Shown here: positions 37,442-46,844 of the stretch, in pieces
How positions within the stretch are numbered: the stretch's first letter is position 1
Layout of the letters: every line of letters starts with the position of its first letter
DNA from: Psychrobacter sp. UBA3480
Lineage (GTDB): Bacteria > Pseudomonadota > Gammaproteobacteria > Pseudomonadales > Moraxellaceae
Length of the DNA stretch: 64,000 nt
Reading direction: 5' to 3'
Assembly: GCF_002377945.1 (NCBI RefSeq)
Contig: NZ_DFQV01000015.1
Location: forward strand, 62,001-126,000
Program-made: the position numbers and the translations under genes
Notes under the pieces: generated by a model
Databases searched by the model: none
The model's input: only the letters and a program-made list of their open reading frames with translations
Told to the model about the DNA's origin: nothing

Positions 37442-37569
37442 AAGCGTGGCATCAACAAAAAAGTGAAAAGATAAAATTGCGCTTATAGTAACAATTATGA
37501 GATAAATTGGGTAAGATTTTCCGTATCTATCTCAGATAACGAGTATCAACCCATTTTCAAGGAGTGACA

Positions 37570-38253
37570 ATGGCGATCAAAGACTGGCATGAGGATGACA
37601 GGCCACGCGAAAAACTTTTAAAATTTGGTGCAGCTCATTTGTCTGATGCCGAGATACTGGCCATATTTTTGCGTACGGGTACTCAGTCTCAATCAGCGAT
37701 TGAATTAGCGCGGCATTTGATTGATCAGTTTGGTAGCTTAGCCGAGCTATTGGCCGCCCCTCAGAAGACGGTTCTTGCTTGTCATGGTATGGGTCCTGCA
37801 AAGTACGCCCAAATATTAGCTTCACTTGAGATGGGTACGCGCTATCTGGACAGCCAACTCAAAACTGGGCAAGCACTCGACCGCTCACAAGCAGTCAAAG
37901 ACTATATCAGCACCCAGTTGCGCGGCGAGCACCGTGAAGTCTTTGCGGTACTCTGTCTGGATAATGCCCTCAACCTTTTAAACTTTGAGATATTATTCAC
38001 TGGTGGTATCTCATCATGCTCGGTCTGTATCAAGCACGTACTGCGACATGCACTAAGCCATGCTGCTAGCCAACTTATCATCGCGCACAACCATCCTCAT
38101 ACCGATGCCAAGCCATCGACGGCAGATAACTTACTGACCTATGAGCTAAAAAAAGCCTGCGACCTATTAGATATCTCGCTTGTCGATCACATTATAGTTG
38201 GACGAAACGATACTTTGTCTTATGCCGAGAGCTGCCTTGCCCCTTTTAGTTAG
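37570..38253 (+). CDS. radC: RadC family JAMM-domain protein
   Basis: The protein has 227 residues from the ATG at 37570, with AAGGAG five bases upstream; GTG 37564 is too close. The N-terminal helix-hairpin-helix-like region (about 1-90) contains KLLKFGAAHLSDAEILAIFLRTG. The C-terminal JAMM/MPN+ domain has the metal motif AHNHPHTDAKPSTAD (H-x-H-x10-D). Once thought to act in DNA repair, the family's biochemical role is not settled. The gene is divergent from coaBC, an arrangement common in gammaproteobacteria. Confidence 0.95.
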   Translation: MAIKDWHEDDRPREKLLKFGAAHLSDAEILAIFLRTGTQSQSAIELARHLIDQFGSLAELLAAPQKTVLACHGMGPAKYAQILASLEMGTRYLDSQLKTGQALDRSQAVKDYISTQLRGEHREVFAVLCLDNALNLLNFEILFTGGISSCSVCIKHVLRHALSHAASQLIIAHNHPHTDAKPSTADNLLTYELKKACDLLDISLVDHIIVGRNDTLSYAESCLAPFS

Positions 38254-38602
38254 CCCTTTGGCTAGTTCTCGATAATAGCTAGCTACGTGTTTCGACTAGA
38301 CATATGACTAACCTGCAAACAATTATGTTTGATACATATCATCGACAGAGCGTAGCATTTTGGCTCTTGATAGTTATCGACAACTGTTTCATATTAGTAG
38401 CCATTCTTGTCATTTATTTGTCAATTACTTACTAGACCGTTAATACTAGTACTTAAGAGACATAGAACCAAGGATTTAGTAATTAAAGAATCATTCGACA
38501 TATTTATAAGACAGTAAGTGGCAAGACGAAAAATAATTATAGTTAGCTCTTTCATTTACGTACTTTTCGCATTTTTTATTCAGCGCTTTAAAGGAGATAG
38601 TC
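38254..38602. other. Intergenic region between radC and fadE
   Basis: About 350 AT-rich bases with the fadE promoter somewhere inside. A 43-codon open frame (38304-38435) encodes a hydrophobic peptide but has no ribosome binding site; it is described as a finding, not as a gene. Confidence 0.4.
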
Positions 38603-41533
38603 ATGGCAATTGGCTTGTTTATTTTGGCAGTCATCATTCAGTCAGCCGTGGTCTTGGCCATCTTTTTGTTGTCCTTATCGCGGGTCACCGGTAGCATCGT
38701 CGCCCTGATTACGGTTATCGTCACCGCAATTATCAGCCCATGGTCGCTCATTTTGGGTATACCAATGGCACTACTGTGCTTGGTCTTACTCGTTGCACCG
38801 CTTCGCCAATCGTTAATCACTAAGCCTGTCTATAAGGCGTTGGGCGGTGCGATGCCGAGTATGAGTGATACGGAACGTGAGGCGCTTGATGCGGGTACTA
38901 GTTGGTGGGAAAAAGAGTTGTTTATGGGTGCGCCGAACTGGGATACCTTTGCCAATTATCCTTATCCGCAGCTTTCAGAAGAAGAGCAGAGTTTCATCGA
39001 TAATGAAGTAGAAACCTTATGTGCCATGCTTGATGAATGGCAAATTCAGCATAAAGATAAAGATTTATCACCTGAGGCATGGCAATTTATCAAAAGTAAT
39101 GGCTTCTTAGGTTTAATCATTCCAAGAGAATTTGGCGGCTTAGAATTTAGCTCTTATGCGCAAAGTCGTGTAATGAGCAAGATTGCGTCGCGCTCGCCGA
39201 CTGCTGCTGTGACCTGTATGGTTCCCAACTCGCTCGGTCCTGGTGAGCTATTGATGCACTATGGTACGGACGAGCAAAAGCAACGCTGGTTGCCAGGTCT
39301 TGCCAAAGGTGATGAAGTGCCTTGCTTTGGTTTAACTGGGCCCGAAGCAGGATCTGATGCAGGTGCCATTCCTGATACAGGTGTGGTCTGTTACGGTATG
39401 CATGAAGGCGACCAAGTGCTTGGCTTACGCATGAACTTCTCTAAACGTTGGATTACCCTAGCACCTGTCGCCACTGTCGTTGGTTTAGCATTTAAAATGC
39501 ATGATCCAGAAGGTCTGCTTGGCAATCCTAAAAAGACCGATTACGGTATTACTTGTGCCCTCGTTCCAGCTAATCACGAAGGTGTCGTAACAGGGCCACG
39601 TCACAATCCAATCGGCTCGCCATTTATGAATGGTACGGTCGATGGCAAAGATGTTTTTATCCCATTAGATTATATCATCGGTGGCGTCGAGAACGCTGGT
39701 CGCGGCTGGCGTATGCTGATGGAATGCTTGGGTGTTGGTCGAGGTATTTCTCTACCAGCTCTATCGACATCAGCCAGTGAAATGACTTACCTATCTGTCG
39801 GCGCGTTCGCAAAAGTTCGCGAACAGTTCAAGATATCAGTAGGTAAGTTTGAAGGTGTACAAGACGCTACTAGCCGTATGGCGAGTAACACTTATATGTT
39901 AGAAGCATTCCGTCACTTAGTTACTTGCGGATTAAACCAAGGTGGCACGCCATCAGTCATGACTGCCATGGCCAAATACTATGCGACTGAAACCATGCGT
40001 AGCGTCGTCAACGACGGTATGGATGTGGTCGGTGGTCGTGCTGTACAGATGGGTCCGCGCAACTTCTTAGCGACACCTTATCAGGCGATTCCTGTCTCTA
40101 TCACTGTCGAAGGCGCCAACATTTTGACCCGCTCGCTCATGATCTTTGGTCAAGGTGCGATGCGTTGTCATCCTTATTTATTTGATGAGCTTCAGTTACT
40201 ACAAAGCGAAGACAAAGCGGCTGCCACTGAAAAATTTGATACCCTTTTCTTCAAACATTTAGGCTACACGTTTAACCGTGGCGCAAAAGCCTTTGTCGCA
40301 GGTTACATCGGTGGTAGCGATAAGGCCCCGAGTTTCGCCGATAGCTTTACCCGTCCCTACTACAAACATATCAACCGTTTAAGTGCGAGCTTTGCCCTAA
40401 CTGCTGATATGGCATTAGGACTACTAGCAGGGGATTTAAAGCGTAAAGAGATGCTCTCTGGTCGTTTAGCAGATATCCATAGTCATCTATTTATTGCGAC
40501 TGCTATTTTGCAATTCTATGAGCATGGTAGTAAGTCAGAGTCTGAGCGCTTACATGCTGAAGTTGCGCTACAAAACAGCTTGTACACGATTCAAGAAGCC
40601 TTTGTGTCATTCTTTGCCAACTCCCCGAATCGTATGGCAGCCAATGTGGTTAGTTTTGTGACTTTCCCAAGTGGACGTATTTTTACCCCAGCAAGCGATG
40701 AGCTAAAACGCCAGTTGGGCGATACTTTCATGGATGATTTTGCAGCCAACCCGTTCCGCGATTATCTGAAAACCATGGTTTATTACAATACCGATGCAGA
40801 CGATGTAACTGGTCGTATGGAGCATGCTTATCAGACCTTAGTCGAAATCGAACCATTATGGCAGAAGTTCAAAAAGGCAGAGCATCAAGACAGCTTTGAA
40901 GGTCTAACCTTTGAAGACCATGTGGTACACGCCAGTCAAAATGGCGGCATTACTGAAGAAGAGGCAGAAGTTCTGATTCAATATAACGCCATGCGTTTTG
41001 ATTCATTATTGACTGATACGTTTGACGAGCATCTATCGGAAGCGCTAGAACGTGACAATCCGCATGCCCTTGAAAATGCAGTTCATCAACTGACTGATTA
41101 TGCACAGCTAAAAAGACAAGCTCAGAGTAAAAACGGTATCGCTGTGGATACCGATGCATCTGCCATTGATGAGCTAGCCACTAACGAACCAACTATTAAC
41201 GATCTAGACAGTCCTGCAAACACAGACAATCATACTGGTGATGCTAATCCTAATCATGGTTATGAAAGTGATGGCGATGTAGAGTTGGTCAGTGAGCAAG
41301 ATACTGTCAAAGAAGTAAATTCGCAGACAGATTTTGAAGAGTCAGAGCCTGAGATAGAGGCACTCGATCATCGACATCGTGATGCTGAATCACATCTTAA
41401 CGAGCGTATGGGCAATAATCACAATCGTCATATTGCACCACCTGATGAGATAAACACGGAAGCAAGTGATAATGATATCAAACCTTTAGAACGCCAATCA
41501 CCCTCATCACGCGAAGAAGACGATAAGGCTTAA
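38603..41533 (+). CDS. fadE: Acyl-CoA dehydrogenase FadE with long acidic C-terminal tail
   Basis: FadE catalyses the first step of fatty-acid beta-oxidation, using FAD. The protein has 976 residues; E. coli FadE has 814. Two membrane helices at about 3-25 and 30-65 anchor it. The dehydrogenase core (about 130-570) shows FGLTGPEAGSDAGAIPD and the typical C-terminal helices with GRAVQMGPRNF and ITVEGANILTRSLMIFGQGA. The FadE-specific C-terminal domain follows to about 830. The last 140 residues are D/E/N/T/H-rich low complexity. AAGGAGATAGTC precedes the ATG. It is monocistronic, ended by 41610-41645. Confidence 0.94.
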   Translation: MAIGLFILAVIIQSAVVLAIFLLSLSRVTGSIVALITVIVTAIISPWSLILGIPMALLCLVLLVAPLRQSLITKPVYKALGGAMPSMSDTEREALDAGTSWWEKELFMGAPNWDTFANYPYPQLSEEEQSFIDNEVETLCAMLDEWQIQHKDKDLSPEAWQFIKSNGFLGLIIPREFGGLEFSSYAQSRVMSKIASRSPTAAVTCMVPNSLGPGELLMHYGTDEQKQRWLPGLAKGDEVPCFGLTGPEAGSDAGAIPDTGVVCYGMHEGDQVLGLRMNFSKRWITLAPVATVVGLAFKMHDPEGLLGNPKKTDYGITCALVPANHEGVVTGPRHNPIGSPFMNGTVDGKDVFIPLDYIIGGVENAGRGWRMLMECLGVGRGISLPALSTSASEMTYLSVGAFAKVREQFKISVGKFEGVQDATSRMASNTYMLEAFRHLVTCGLNQGGTPSVMTAMAKYYATETMRSVVNDGMDVVGGRAVQMGPRNFLATPYQAIPVSITVEGANILTRSLMIFGQGAMRCHPYLFDELQLLQSEDKAAATEKFDTLFFKHLGYTFNRGAKAFVAGYIGGSDKAPSFADSFTRPYYKHINRLSASFALTADMALGLLAGDLKRKEMLSGRLADIHSHLFIATAILQFYEHGSKSESERLHAEVALQNSLYTIQEAFVSFFANSPNRMAANVVSFVTFPSGRIFTPASDELKRQLGDTFMDDFAANPFRDYLKTMVYYNTDADDVTGRMEHAYQTLVEIEPLWQKFKKAEHQDSFEGLTFEDHVVHASQNGGITEEEAEVLIQYNAMRFDSLLTDTFDEHLSEALERDNPHALENAVHQLTDYAQLKRQAQSKNGIAVDTDASAIDELATNEPTINDLDSPANTDNHTGDANPNHGYESDGDVELVSEQDTVKEVNSQTDFEESEPEIEALDHRHRDAESHLNERMGNNHNRHIAPPDEINTEASDNDIKPLERQSPSSREEDDKA

Positions 41534-42047
41534 TAGTCTATTCTGTTTTTAATATTGCTATTAGAAACTGAGTATTATTAGATTTTATAGTAAAACTTTT
41601 ACTTTTATTAGCCAGACTATCTATAAACGATAGTCTGGCTTTTTTAGGTATATTGAAAATTTTAAGCTTAATTAATCATATTCTTTCCTTTGCATTTGAA
41701 TAATTTAAAATCAATGGTTCAATATCAATAGTTTGACATATTTGCTTACCCTAAAAACTCTTTCATGAATATTTTGTTTCATATGGGAAACAAACCGTTT
41801 AGAATAAATATTGACTATATTATGGGCACATAGTTGTAACGAGGAATGTACATTTAGAATAAAATCAGAAAAAAATCTTGCAGTGCCCTTAGCTATTCTT
41901 TTATATTGTCCACGAAAATGTGACATCGAGCGACAATCACGGGAACTTAATAGTCATAACAAGCTTTGTAGTAAGGCTGATAAGTACAATCATGTTGGCT
42001 AATGAACACTTACTATAAAGCTGTTATGCACACAAAGGATATGAATT
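41534..42047. other. Intergenic region between fadE and the symporter gene
   Basis: About 510 bases. It holds the fadE terminator and the promoter region of the symporter. Short open frames on both strands around 41711-42002 lack ribosome sites and family features. Nothing else was recognised. Confidence 0.5.
41610..41645 (+). terminator. Terminator after fadE
   Basis: Perfect 12-bp stem AGCCAGACTATC/GATAGTCTGGCT with a seven-base loop and a T-run. Confidence 0.93.
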
Positions 42048-43424
42048 ATGTGGAAGAATTTGGGACTGACGGGCAAGATTATTGTTGCCATGGTGCTCGG
42101 TATTGGACTGGGCCTATTTCTAAACTACTCAGGATTGAACGGCGAAGGTAGCTTTGTTAACACTTACATCACCAATGGCTTCCTTGCCATTGTTGGTAAA
42201 CTATTTGTCAACTCGCTAAAAATGTTGGTCGTACCTTTGGTGCTTATCTCACTGATTTGCGGTGTATGCGGTATCGGTGATATTCGCCTACTTGGACGTA
42301 TTGGTACCAAAACGTTCATTATTTATATGATAACCACTGCACTCGCTATTGCGACTGCGATTGGTCTTGGCTCGCTATTCGGTATCGGTAAAGGCATGAA
42401 TATCGGAACGGAAGCCGAGTTTGAAGCTGCGTCAGCGCCGCCTCTACTTGATGTATTCTCTAACATTATCCCATCGAACCCCATCAGCGCGATGGCAAAT
42501 GGCGATATGTTATCGATCATCTTCTTTGCTATTTTGATCGGTGTCAGTATCTTGATGGTAGGTAAACCTGCCAAAGGCTTAGTGCAGAGCCTAGAGCTGA
42601 TCAACGAAGTTATCTTAAAGATGGTCACGATCATCATGAACCTTGCACCATATGGTGTATTTGCGCTATTGACCAAAGCAATGGCAGAGCTAGGTTTAGA
42701 CTTGATTTGGTCACTACTGGGTTATGTCGCGGTATTGGTCGGTTCATTGGCCTTCCACTTCTTTGTCACCATGATGATTGTACTTAAAGTATCTTCAGGC
42801 TTATCTATCAAGACGTTCTTGGCAAAAATGCGTGAAGTACAAATCTTTGCTTTTAGTACCTCAAGCTCGAACGCGACGATTCCTATTACCTTGCGTACGG
42901 TTACCAAACGTATGGGTGTAAACAACTCAGTTGCGTCGTTCACTGTTCCTTTTGGTGCTACTATCAATATGGATGGTACGGCTATCATGCAGGGTACTGC
43001 GACCATCTTTATTGCCAACATTTACGGCATTGATTTGGGCGTGACTGAATACTTAACCGTCATCTTGATGTCAGTACTGGCGTCTGTTGGTACGGCTGGC
43101 GTGCCTGGTGTTGGTTTGATCATGCTGTCGATGGTATTTGCTCAAGTGGGTCTACCAATCGAAGGCATCGGCCTAATCTTGGGTGTGGATCGTATCCTTG
43201 ATATGCTACGTACTGCTGTAAACGTTGGTGGCGATGCTGCTGTTACTACTATCGTGGCAAAATCAGAAGGCAAAATGGATCTGGCTATTTACAACGATCC
43301 TAACGCTGGTGCAAAAGATGTATTTGATGGTCATATCGATGAAGACAATGAGCGTGAGTTCTCTGAAGTCTTTAGCGATGGCATCATGGGTAGTGAATAC
43401 GATGATGTTGATCGTCGCCGCTAA
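42048..43424 (+). CDS. Dicarboxylate/amino acid:cation symporter (DAACS family)
   Basis: An inner-membrane carrier of the glutamate transporter fold with 458 residues and eight membrane helices plus two re-entrant loops. Seen motifs are FSTSSSNATIPITL (the serine-rich hairpin HP1), the NMDGTA of the cation/substrate site, GTAGVPGVGLIML (HP2) and DRILDMLRTAVNVGGDAA in the last helix. It takes up C4-dicarboxylates or acidic/neutral amino acids with protons or sodium. The DRxLDMxRTxxNVxGD pattern is typical of amino-acid carriers, but the substrate is not certain. An acidic tail ends the protein. AAAGGATATGAATT precedes the ATG. The terminator is at 43456-43489. Confidence 0.92.
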   Translation: MWKNLGLTGKIIVAMVLGIGLGLFLNYSGLNGEGSFVNTYITNGFLAIVGKLFVNSLKMLVVPLVLISLICGVCGIGDIRLLGRIGTKTFIIYMITTALAIATAIGLGSLFGIGKGMNIGTEAEFEAASAPPLLDVFSNIIPSNPISAMANGDMLSIIFFAILIGVSILMVGKPAKGLVQSLELINEVILKMVTIIMNLAPYGVFALLTKAMAELGLDLIWSLLGYVAVLVGSLAFHFFVTMMIVLKVSSGLSIKTFLAKMREVQIFAFSTSSSNATIPITLRTVTKRMGVNNSVASFTVPFGATINMDGTAIMQGTATIFIANIYGIDLGVTEYLTVILMSVLASVGTAGVPGVGLIMLSMVFAQVGLPIEGIGLILGVDRILDMLRTAVNVGGDAAVTTIVAKSEGKMDLAIYNDPNAGAKDVFDGHIDEDNEREFSEVFSDGIMGSEYDDVDRRR

Positions 43425-43455
43425 CCCACGCTTGCTAGATAGAAGTGCATAAAAT

Positions 43456-43489
43456 AAAAAACCTCAGTCAAATTGGCTGAGGTTTTTTT
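43456..43489 (+). terminator. Terminator between the symporter and the TauE/SafE gene
   Basis: The stem AAACCTCAG/CTGAGGTTT with a nine-base loop, A-run and T-run serves the two convergent genes. Confidence 0.9.
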
Positions 43490-43542
43490 ATGATCAATAA
43501 TCAGTAAATAATAATGGTTGATACGGTTCTATCAACAACTAA

Positions 43543-44298
43543 TTAGCCAAACACGTACTTGGTCAACATTGCCAGACAGACCAATACAATTACTGGACGA
43601 ATCAATTTGCTACCGCCTTTAACCACCATATGCGAGCCAAAATAGGCACCGATGGTTTGTCCAACCATCATCGCTAGCCCCACTTTCCACAGTACGTTAC
43701 CACCCAAAATAAAGAAAATTAACGAACCAATATTGGTCGATAAGTTCAATACTTTTGCCGCGCCTGTTGCTTCGATAATTTGACGACCACGTAATGCCAC
43801 ATTGCCAAGCGCAAAAAACATACCCGTACCTGGACCGATATAACCATCATAAAAACCGATCAACGGTGCCACGACTTTTTGCCATTTGCCCTCTGAGATA
43901 CGCGGTGCAGCCTCTACTTCGCCAAGCCTAGGGGCAAATAATGTATAGATACCGATAGCCGCGATCAAAAATGGAATGATCTTTTCAAGCAAGTCAGGTG
44001 GTGACATCTGTACAGCAATGGTGCCGATAACGGAACCAATAAAAGCGGCGATGATAGCTACTTTGATACGTTGCGGTTTGACGACTCCTTTCCTAATCAT
44101 AGTAATAGACGCCGCTAGTGCGCCTGATGCCGCTTGCAGTTTATTGGTACCGAGCGTTAATACTGGTGGGATGTTGGCCAGTAACATGGCAGGGATGGTC
44201 AACAACCCGCCACCGCCAGCGATAGCATCAATAAATCCTGCCAATGCGGCCACCGCAGTAAGCATTAAAATAATCTCTAACGAGAAAGTTAAGTCCAT
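43543..44298 (-). CDS. TSUP (TauE/SafE, YfcA-like) membrane transporter
   Basis: The protein has 251 residues from the ATG at 44298, with an AGG eight bases upstream; the TTG at 44313 is less likely. It has about eight membrane helices in two halves. GFIDAIAGGGGLLTIPAMLL in the first half and GFYDGYIGPGTGMFFALG in the second are hallmarks of the YfcA group. The substrate is unknown, with sulfur-containing or organic anions as the family theme. It is the second TauE/SafE-type gene of the window and only distantly similar to the one at 35192-35983. Confidence 0.9.
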   Translation of the reverse strand: MDLTFSLEIILMLTAVAALAGFIDAIAGGGGLLTIPAMLLANIPPVLTLGTNKLQAASGALAASITMIRKGVVKPQRIKVAIIAAFIGSVIGTIAVQMSPPDLLEKIIPFLIAAIGIYTLFAPRLGEVEAAPRISEGKWQKVVAPLIGFYDGYIGPGTGMFFALGNVALRGRQIIEATGAAKVLNLSTNIGSLIFFILGGNVLWKVGLAMMVGQTIGAYFGSHMVVKGGSKLIRPVIVLVCLAMLTKYVFG

Positions 44299-44762
44299 GA
44301 CACTGACCTGCAAAATATGATAAGAAGAGAAAAGGAGTTCTGAGATAAGGCTAAAATATCGTTATCGATAAGCTGATAGCTTACCAGTGCTAGCAAAAGA
44401 AATAATGACATGTTGCCCAGCGCTGCTCATTATAAAGATAAAACCGTAAAAAAAGCCAAAAACGTAACAAAGTCTGCTAAATTTGTCTAATAACATTCCG
44501 AATATGCTCAACCGAATAGCGACTTATTAAAAAGATGTAACGACTTACAACTATTGTGCTCGTCAAATCCTCTTTATAATATTGCTATTGTGAATATAAA
44601 AAAGTAGACCGTTGGCACTGGCTCAACGTATTTTGTTGTCTATATTGATAAGAGTATGAGAAACTGTTTCTGTCTATTTGCTACCTCAAAATTATAGGTA
44701 GCGCAGACATTGATGGATATTTGAGGTTATTTAGTAAATTGTATTTAGCGAATGAGGATGAT
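44299..44762. other. Divergent intergenic region upstream of nhaA
   Basis: About 460 bases. A perfect TATAAT (44575-44580) on the plus strand with TTGTGC 15 bases upstream (44554-44559) is a possible nhaA promoter, leaving a leader of about 175 bases. No NhaR-type regulator gene is adjacent. No other element was recognised. Confidence 0.4.
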
Positions 44763-45965
44763 ATGGCAATACGAAGGATTAAAGCATTTTTTGAATTTGA
44801 GGCAGCAGGCGGTATCGTCTTAGCATTGGCTGCCATTGCTGCAATGATCATTGCCAACTCCCCTCTTAATGTTTGGTATGAAGGTTTTATTCATGCACCA
44901 GTCGCCATTCAGATTGGTGAGTTTGCGATTGCAAAAGATGCTCATCACTGGATCAACGATGGTCTGATGGCAGTTTTCTTTTTCTTAGTTGGATTAGAGC
45001 TTAAGCGTGAAGTACTCATCGGTGAGCTGTCCAACGTCAAGCAGATAATACTGCCAGCAGGTGCCGCATTGGGTGGCATGATTATGCCAGCGATTGTCTA
45101 TCTGCTCTTTAACTACAATGAGCCTGAGTTTTGGAAAGGCTGGGCCATTCCTGCTGCGACAGATATTGCCTTTGCACTCGGTATTTTGAGTCTCTTAGGT
45201 AATCGTGTACCTAACTCCCTAAAGGTCTTTTTGGTCTCTATTGCTATCTTTGATGACATTGGTGCAATTCTGATTATCGCTTTGTTTTATACCAGTGAGT
45301 TGTCATTAGAGTCATTGGCAGTAGCTGGTTTATGTTTGCCGTTCTTATATGTTCTTAATCGCCGTAACGTCACCAATATCACACCATATCTACTCATTGG
45401 TCTGATCATGTGGATTGCCGTACTCAAGTCTGGTATCCATGCAACATTGGCAGGTGTGGTATTAGCCCTGTTTATCCCGATGTTCGACCGCACTGATCCT
45501 GAGCACTCTCCGCTTGAAGAGCTAGAGCATGATCTGCACAATACCGTCGCCTTTGGTATTTTGCCAATCTTTGCTTTTGCCAACTCAGGCATCTCGCTCG
45601 AAGGCGCAGGTTTTGCTGAGCTATTCCACTCAGTGCCGCTAGGTATTGCCGCTGGTTTGTTTATTGGTAAGCAGTTAGGCGTCATGTTCATGTGCTGGTT
45701 AATCTTTAAACTTGGTATCTCAACCATGCCAAAAGGTATGGACTATAAGCAAATCTACGGCGCAGCCCTATTGTGCGGTGTTGGTTTTACCATGAGTTTG
45801 TTCATCGGTGGCTTGGCGTTTGCTGGCGACACCACTATGTTTGATGAGCGTTTGGGTATTATCATGGGTTCAATCGTCTCTGGTATCGCAGGTTACATCA
45901 TGCTGAAAATGAGCTTGAAAGATAATGCTAGCGGTACATCGGTCGATTTGACTCGCCCGCATTAA
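44763..45965 (+). CDS. nhaA: Na+/H+ antiporter NhaA
   Basis: NhaA exports sodium (and lithium) in exchange for protons and helps with salt and alkaline stress. The protein has 400 residues from the ATG at 44763 (GAGG five bases upstream); E. coli NhaA has 388. The frame extends to a TTG at 44721, but the shorter start matches the family N-terminus. Twelve hydrophobic helices are seen. The essential aspartate pair is in [14 protein letters not shown], and [15 protein letters not shown] precedes it. [18 protein letters not shown] is in the C-terminal half. A hydrophilic tail ends it. Confidence 0.96.
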   Translation: MAIRRIKAFFEFEAAGGIVLALAAIAAMIIANSPLNVWYEGFIHAPVAIQIGEFAIAKDAHHWINDGLMAVFFFLVGLELKREVLIGELSNVKQIILPAGAALGGMIMPAIVYLLFNYNEPEFWKGWAIPAATDIAFALGILSLLGNRVPNSLKVFLVSIAIFDDIGAILIIALFYTSELSLESLAVAGLCLPFLYVLNRRNVTNITPYLLIGLIMWIAVLKSGIHATLAGVVLALFIPMFDRTDPEHSPLEELEHDLHNTVAFGILPIFAFANSGISLEGAGFAELFHSVPLGIAAGLFIGKQLGVMFMCWLIFKLGISTMPKGMDYKQIYGAALLCGVGFTMSLFIGGLAFAGDTTMFDERLGIIMGSIVSGIAGYIMLKMSLKDNASGTSVDLTRPH

Positions 45966-46060
45966 TGAAACGTAGAGTAGCTTATAGTGGTACTGATTAA
46001 TATTGATGCCACTTATAAGCTGCTCTATTTTATTTATATATGCGTTATTAAGATATTTAC

Positions 46061-46117
46061 AAATGATTTAGCAATCAACGCCAAAGCTGCATAATGTAGT
46101 TGATTGCTAAATCATTT
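46061..46117. repeat. Perfect 19-bp inverted repeat after nhaA
   Basis: Bases 46061-46079 (AAATGATTTAGCAATCAAC) are exactly complementary to 46099-46117, with a 19-base loop. It lies about 95 bases after the nhaA stop and 47 bases before the DUF2799 gene. The right arm is followed by ATTTG, not a T-run, so a simple terminator is not obvious. Confidence 0.8.
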
Positions 46118-46164
46118 ATTTGTGTTCATAGTTATTATCGTTATCACAGCTATCGGAGCTAACC

Positions 46165-46767
46165 ATGTACCGACCTATACACCGCGTTGTACGTCAACTG
46201 GCATTAGGGTTGTCTGTGTTCGGTAGTATCTATCTGCTAGCAGGCTGTGCAACACTCTCCAAGCAAGAATGTCTCGTCGGTGACTGGCAAGCTATCGGCT
46301 ATAACGATGGCGTGGCAGGTTATCATTCAGACCGCTTAGCATCTCATACTAAAGCCTGTGCCAAAGCCAGCGTCGCCCCTGACTATCAAGCATGGGAGCG
46401 CGGTCGTAAACTTGGTCTGCAACAATACTGCACCATCAATAATGCCTATAACATTGGCAGACGTGGTCGTCAGTTGAACAATGTTTGCCCGATCACTATG
46501 GCCAACACATTGCAAGCGGCTAATCAAAAAGGGCTAGATTATTACGCCTTAGACAGTCAGTTAGACAAAGACAATCGCCTCCTAGATACTTATCAATCAG
46601 AATTCAATAAGCTAGAAAACGGTGAAATGCTAGATTTTGCTAATGAAAAAAAAGCCCGTGCACGGCTACTATCTCTATCTGATGAGATTCGCGATACCAA
46701 ACGCCGTATCCGAACAACACAGCAGCAATTAGATTCATTGAACCAATCCAGTAATTTTTACGAATGA
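46165..46767 (+). CDS. DUF2799 domain lipoprotein
   Basis: The protein has 200 residues. The signal peptide ends with lipobox LAGC (about Cys28). The mature part starts with QECLVGDWQAIGYNDGVAGY, followed by WERGRKLGLQQYCTINNAYNIGRRGRQLNNVCP, which is the DUF2799 pattern with conserved cysteines. The last 70 residues are helical and charged, probably a coiled coil. The function of the family is not known; the protein should sit in the outer or inner membrane facing the periplasm. CGGAG precedes the ATG. Confidence 0.88.
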   Translation: MYRPIHRVVRQLALGLSVFGSIYLLAGCATLSKQECLVGDWQAIGYNDGVAGYHSDRLASHTKACAKASVAPDYQAWERGRKLGLQQYCTINNAYNIGRRGRQLNNVCPITMANTLQAANQKGLDYYALDSQLDKDNRLLDTYQSEFNKLENGEMLDFANEKKARARLLSLSDEIRDTKRRIRTTQQQLDSLNQSSNFYE

Positions 46768-46844
46768 TTGTGATGCGAAGCTATCGCAATGCAAGTTTTA
46801 CGTTCTAAGGCATGTCCTCACTCTGAAAATGGTACTTGATAACT

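Noticed and set aside
41711..42002. Short open frames on both strands between fadE and the symporter gene
   Set aside because: No ribosome binding sites, no recognisable motif; basic, tyrosine-rich peptides typical of AT-rich non-coding DNA.
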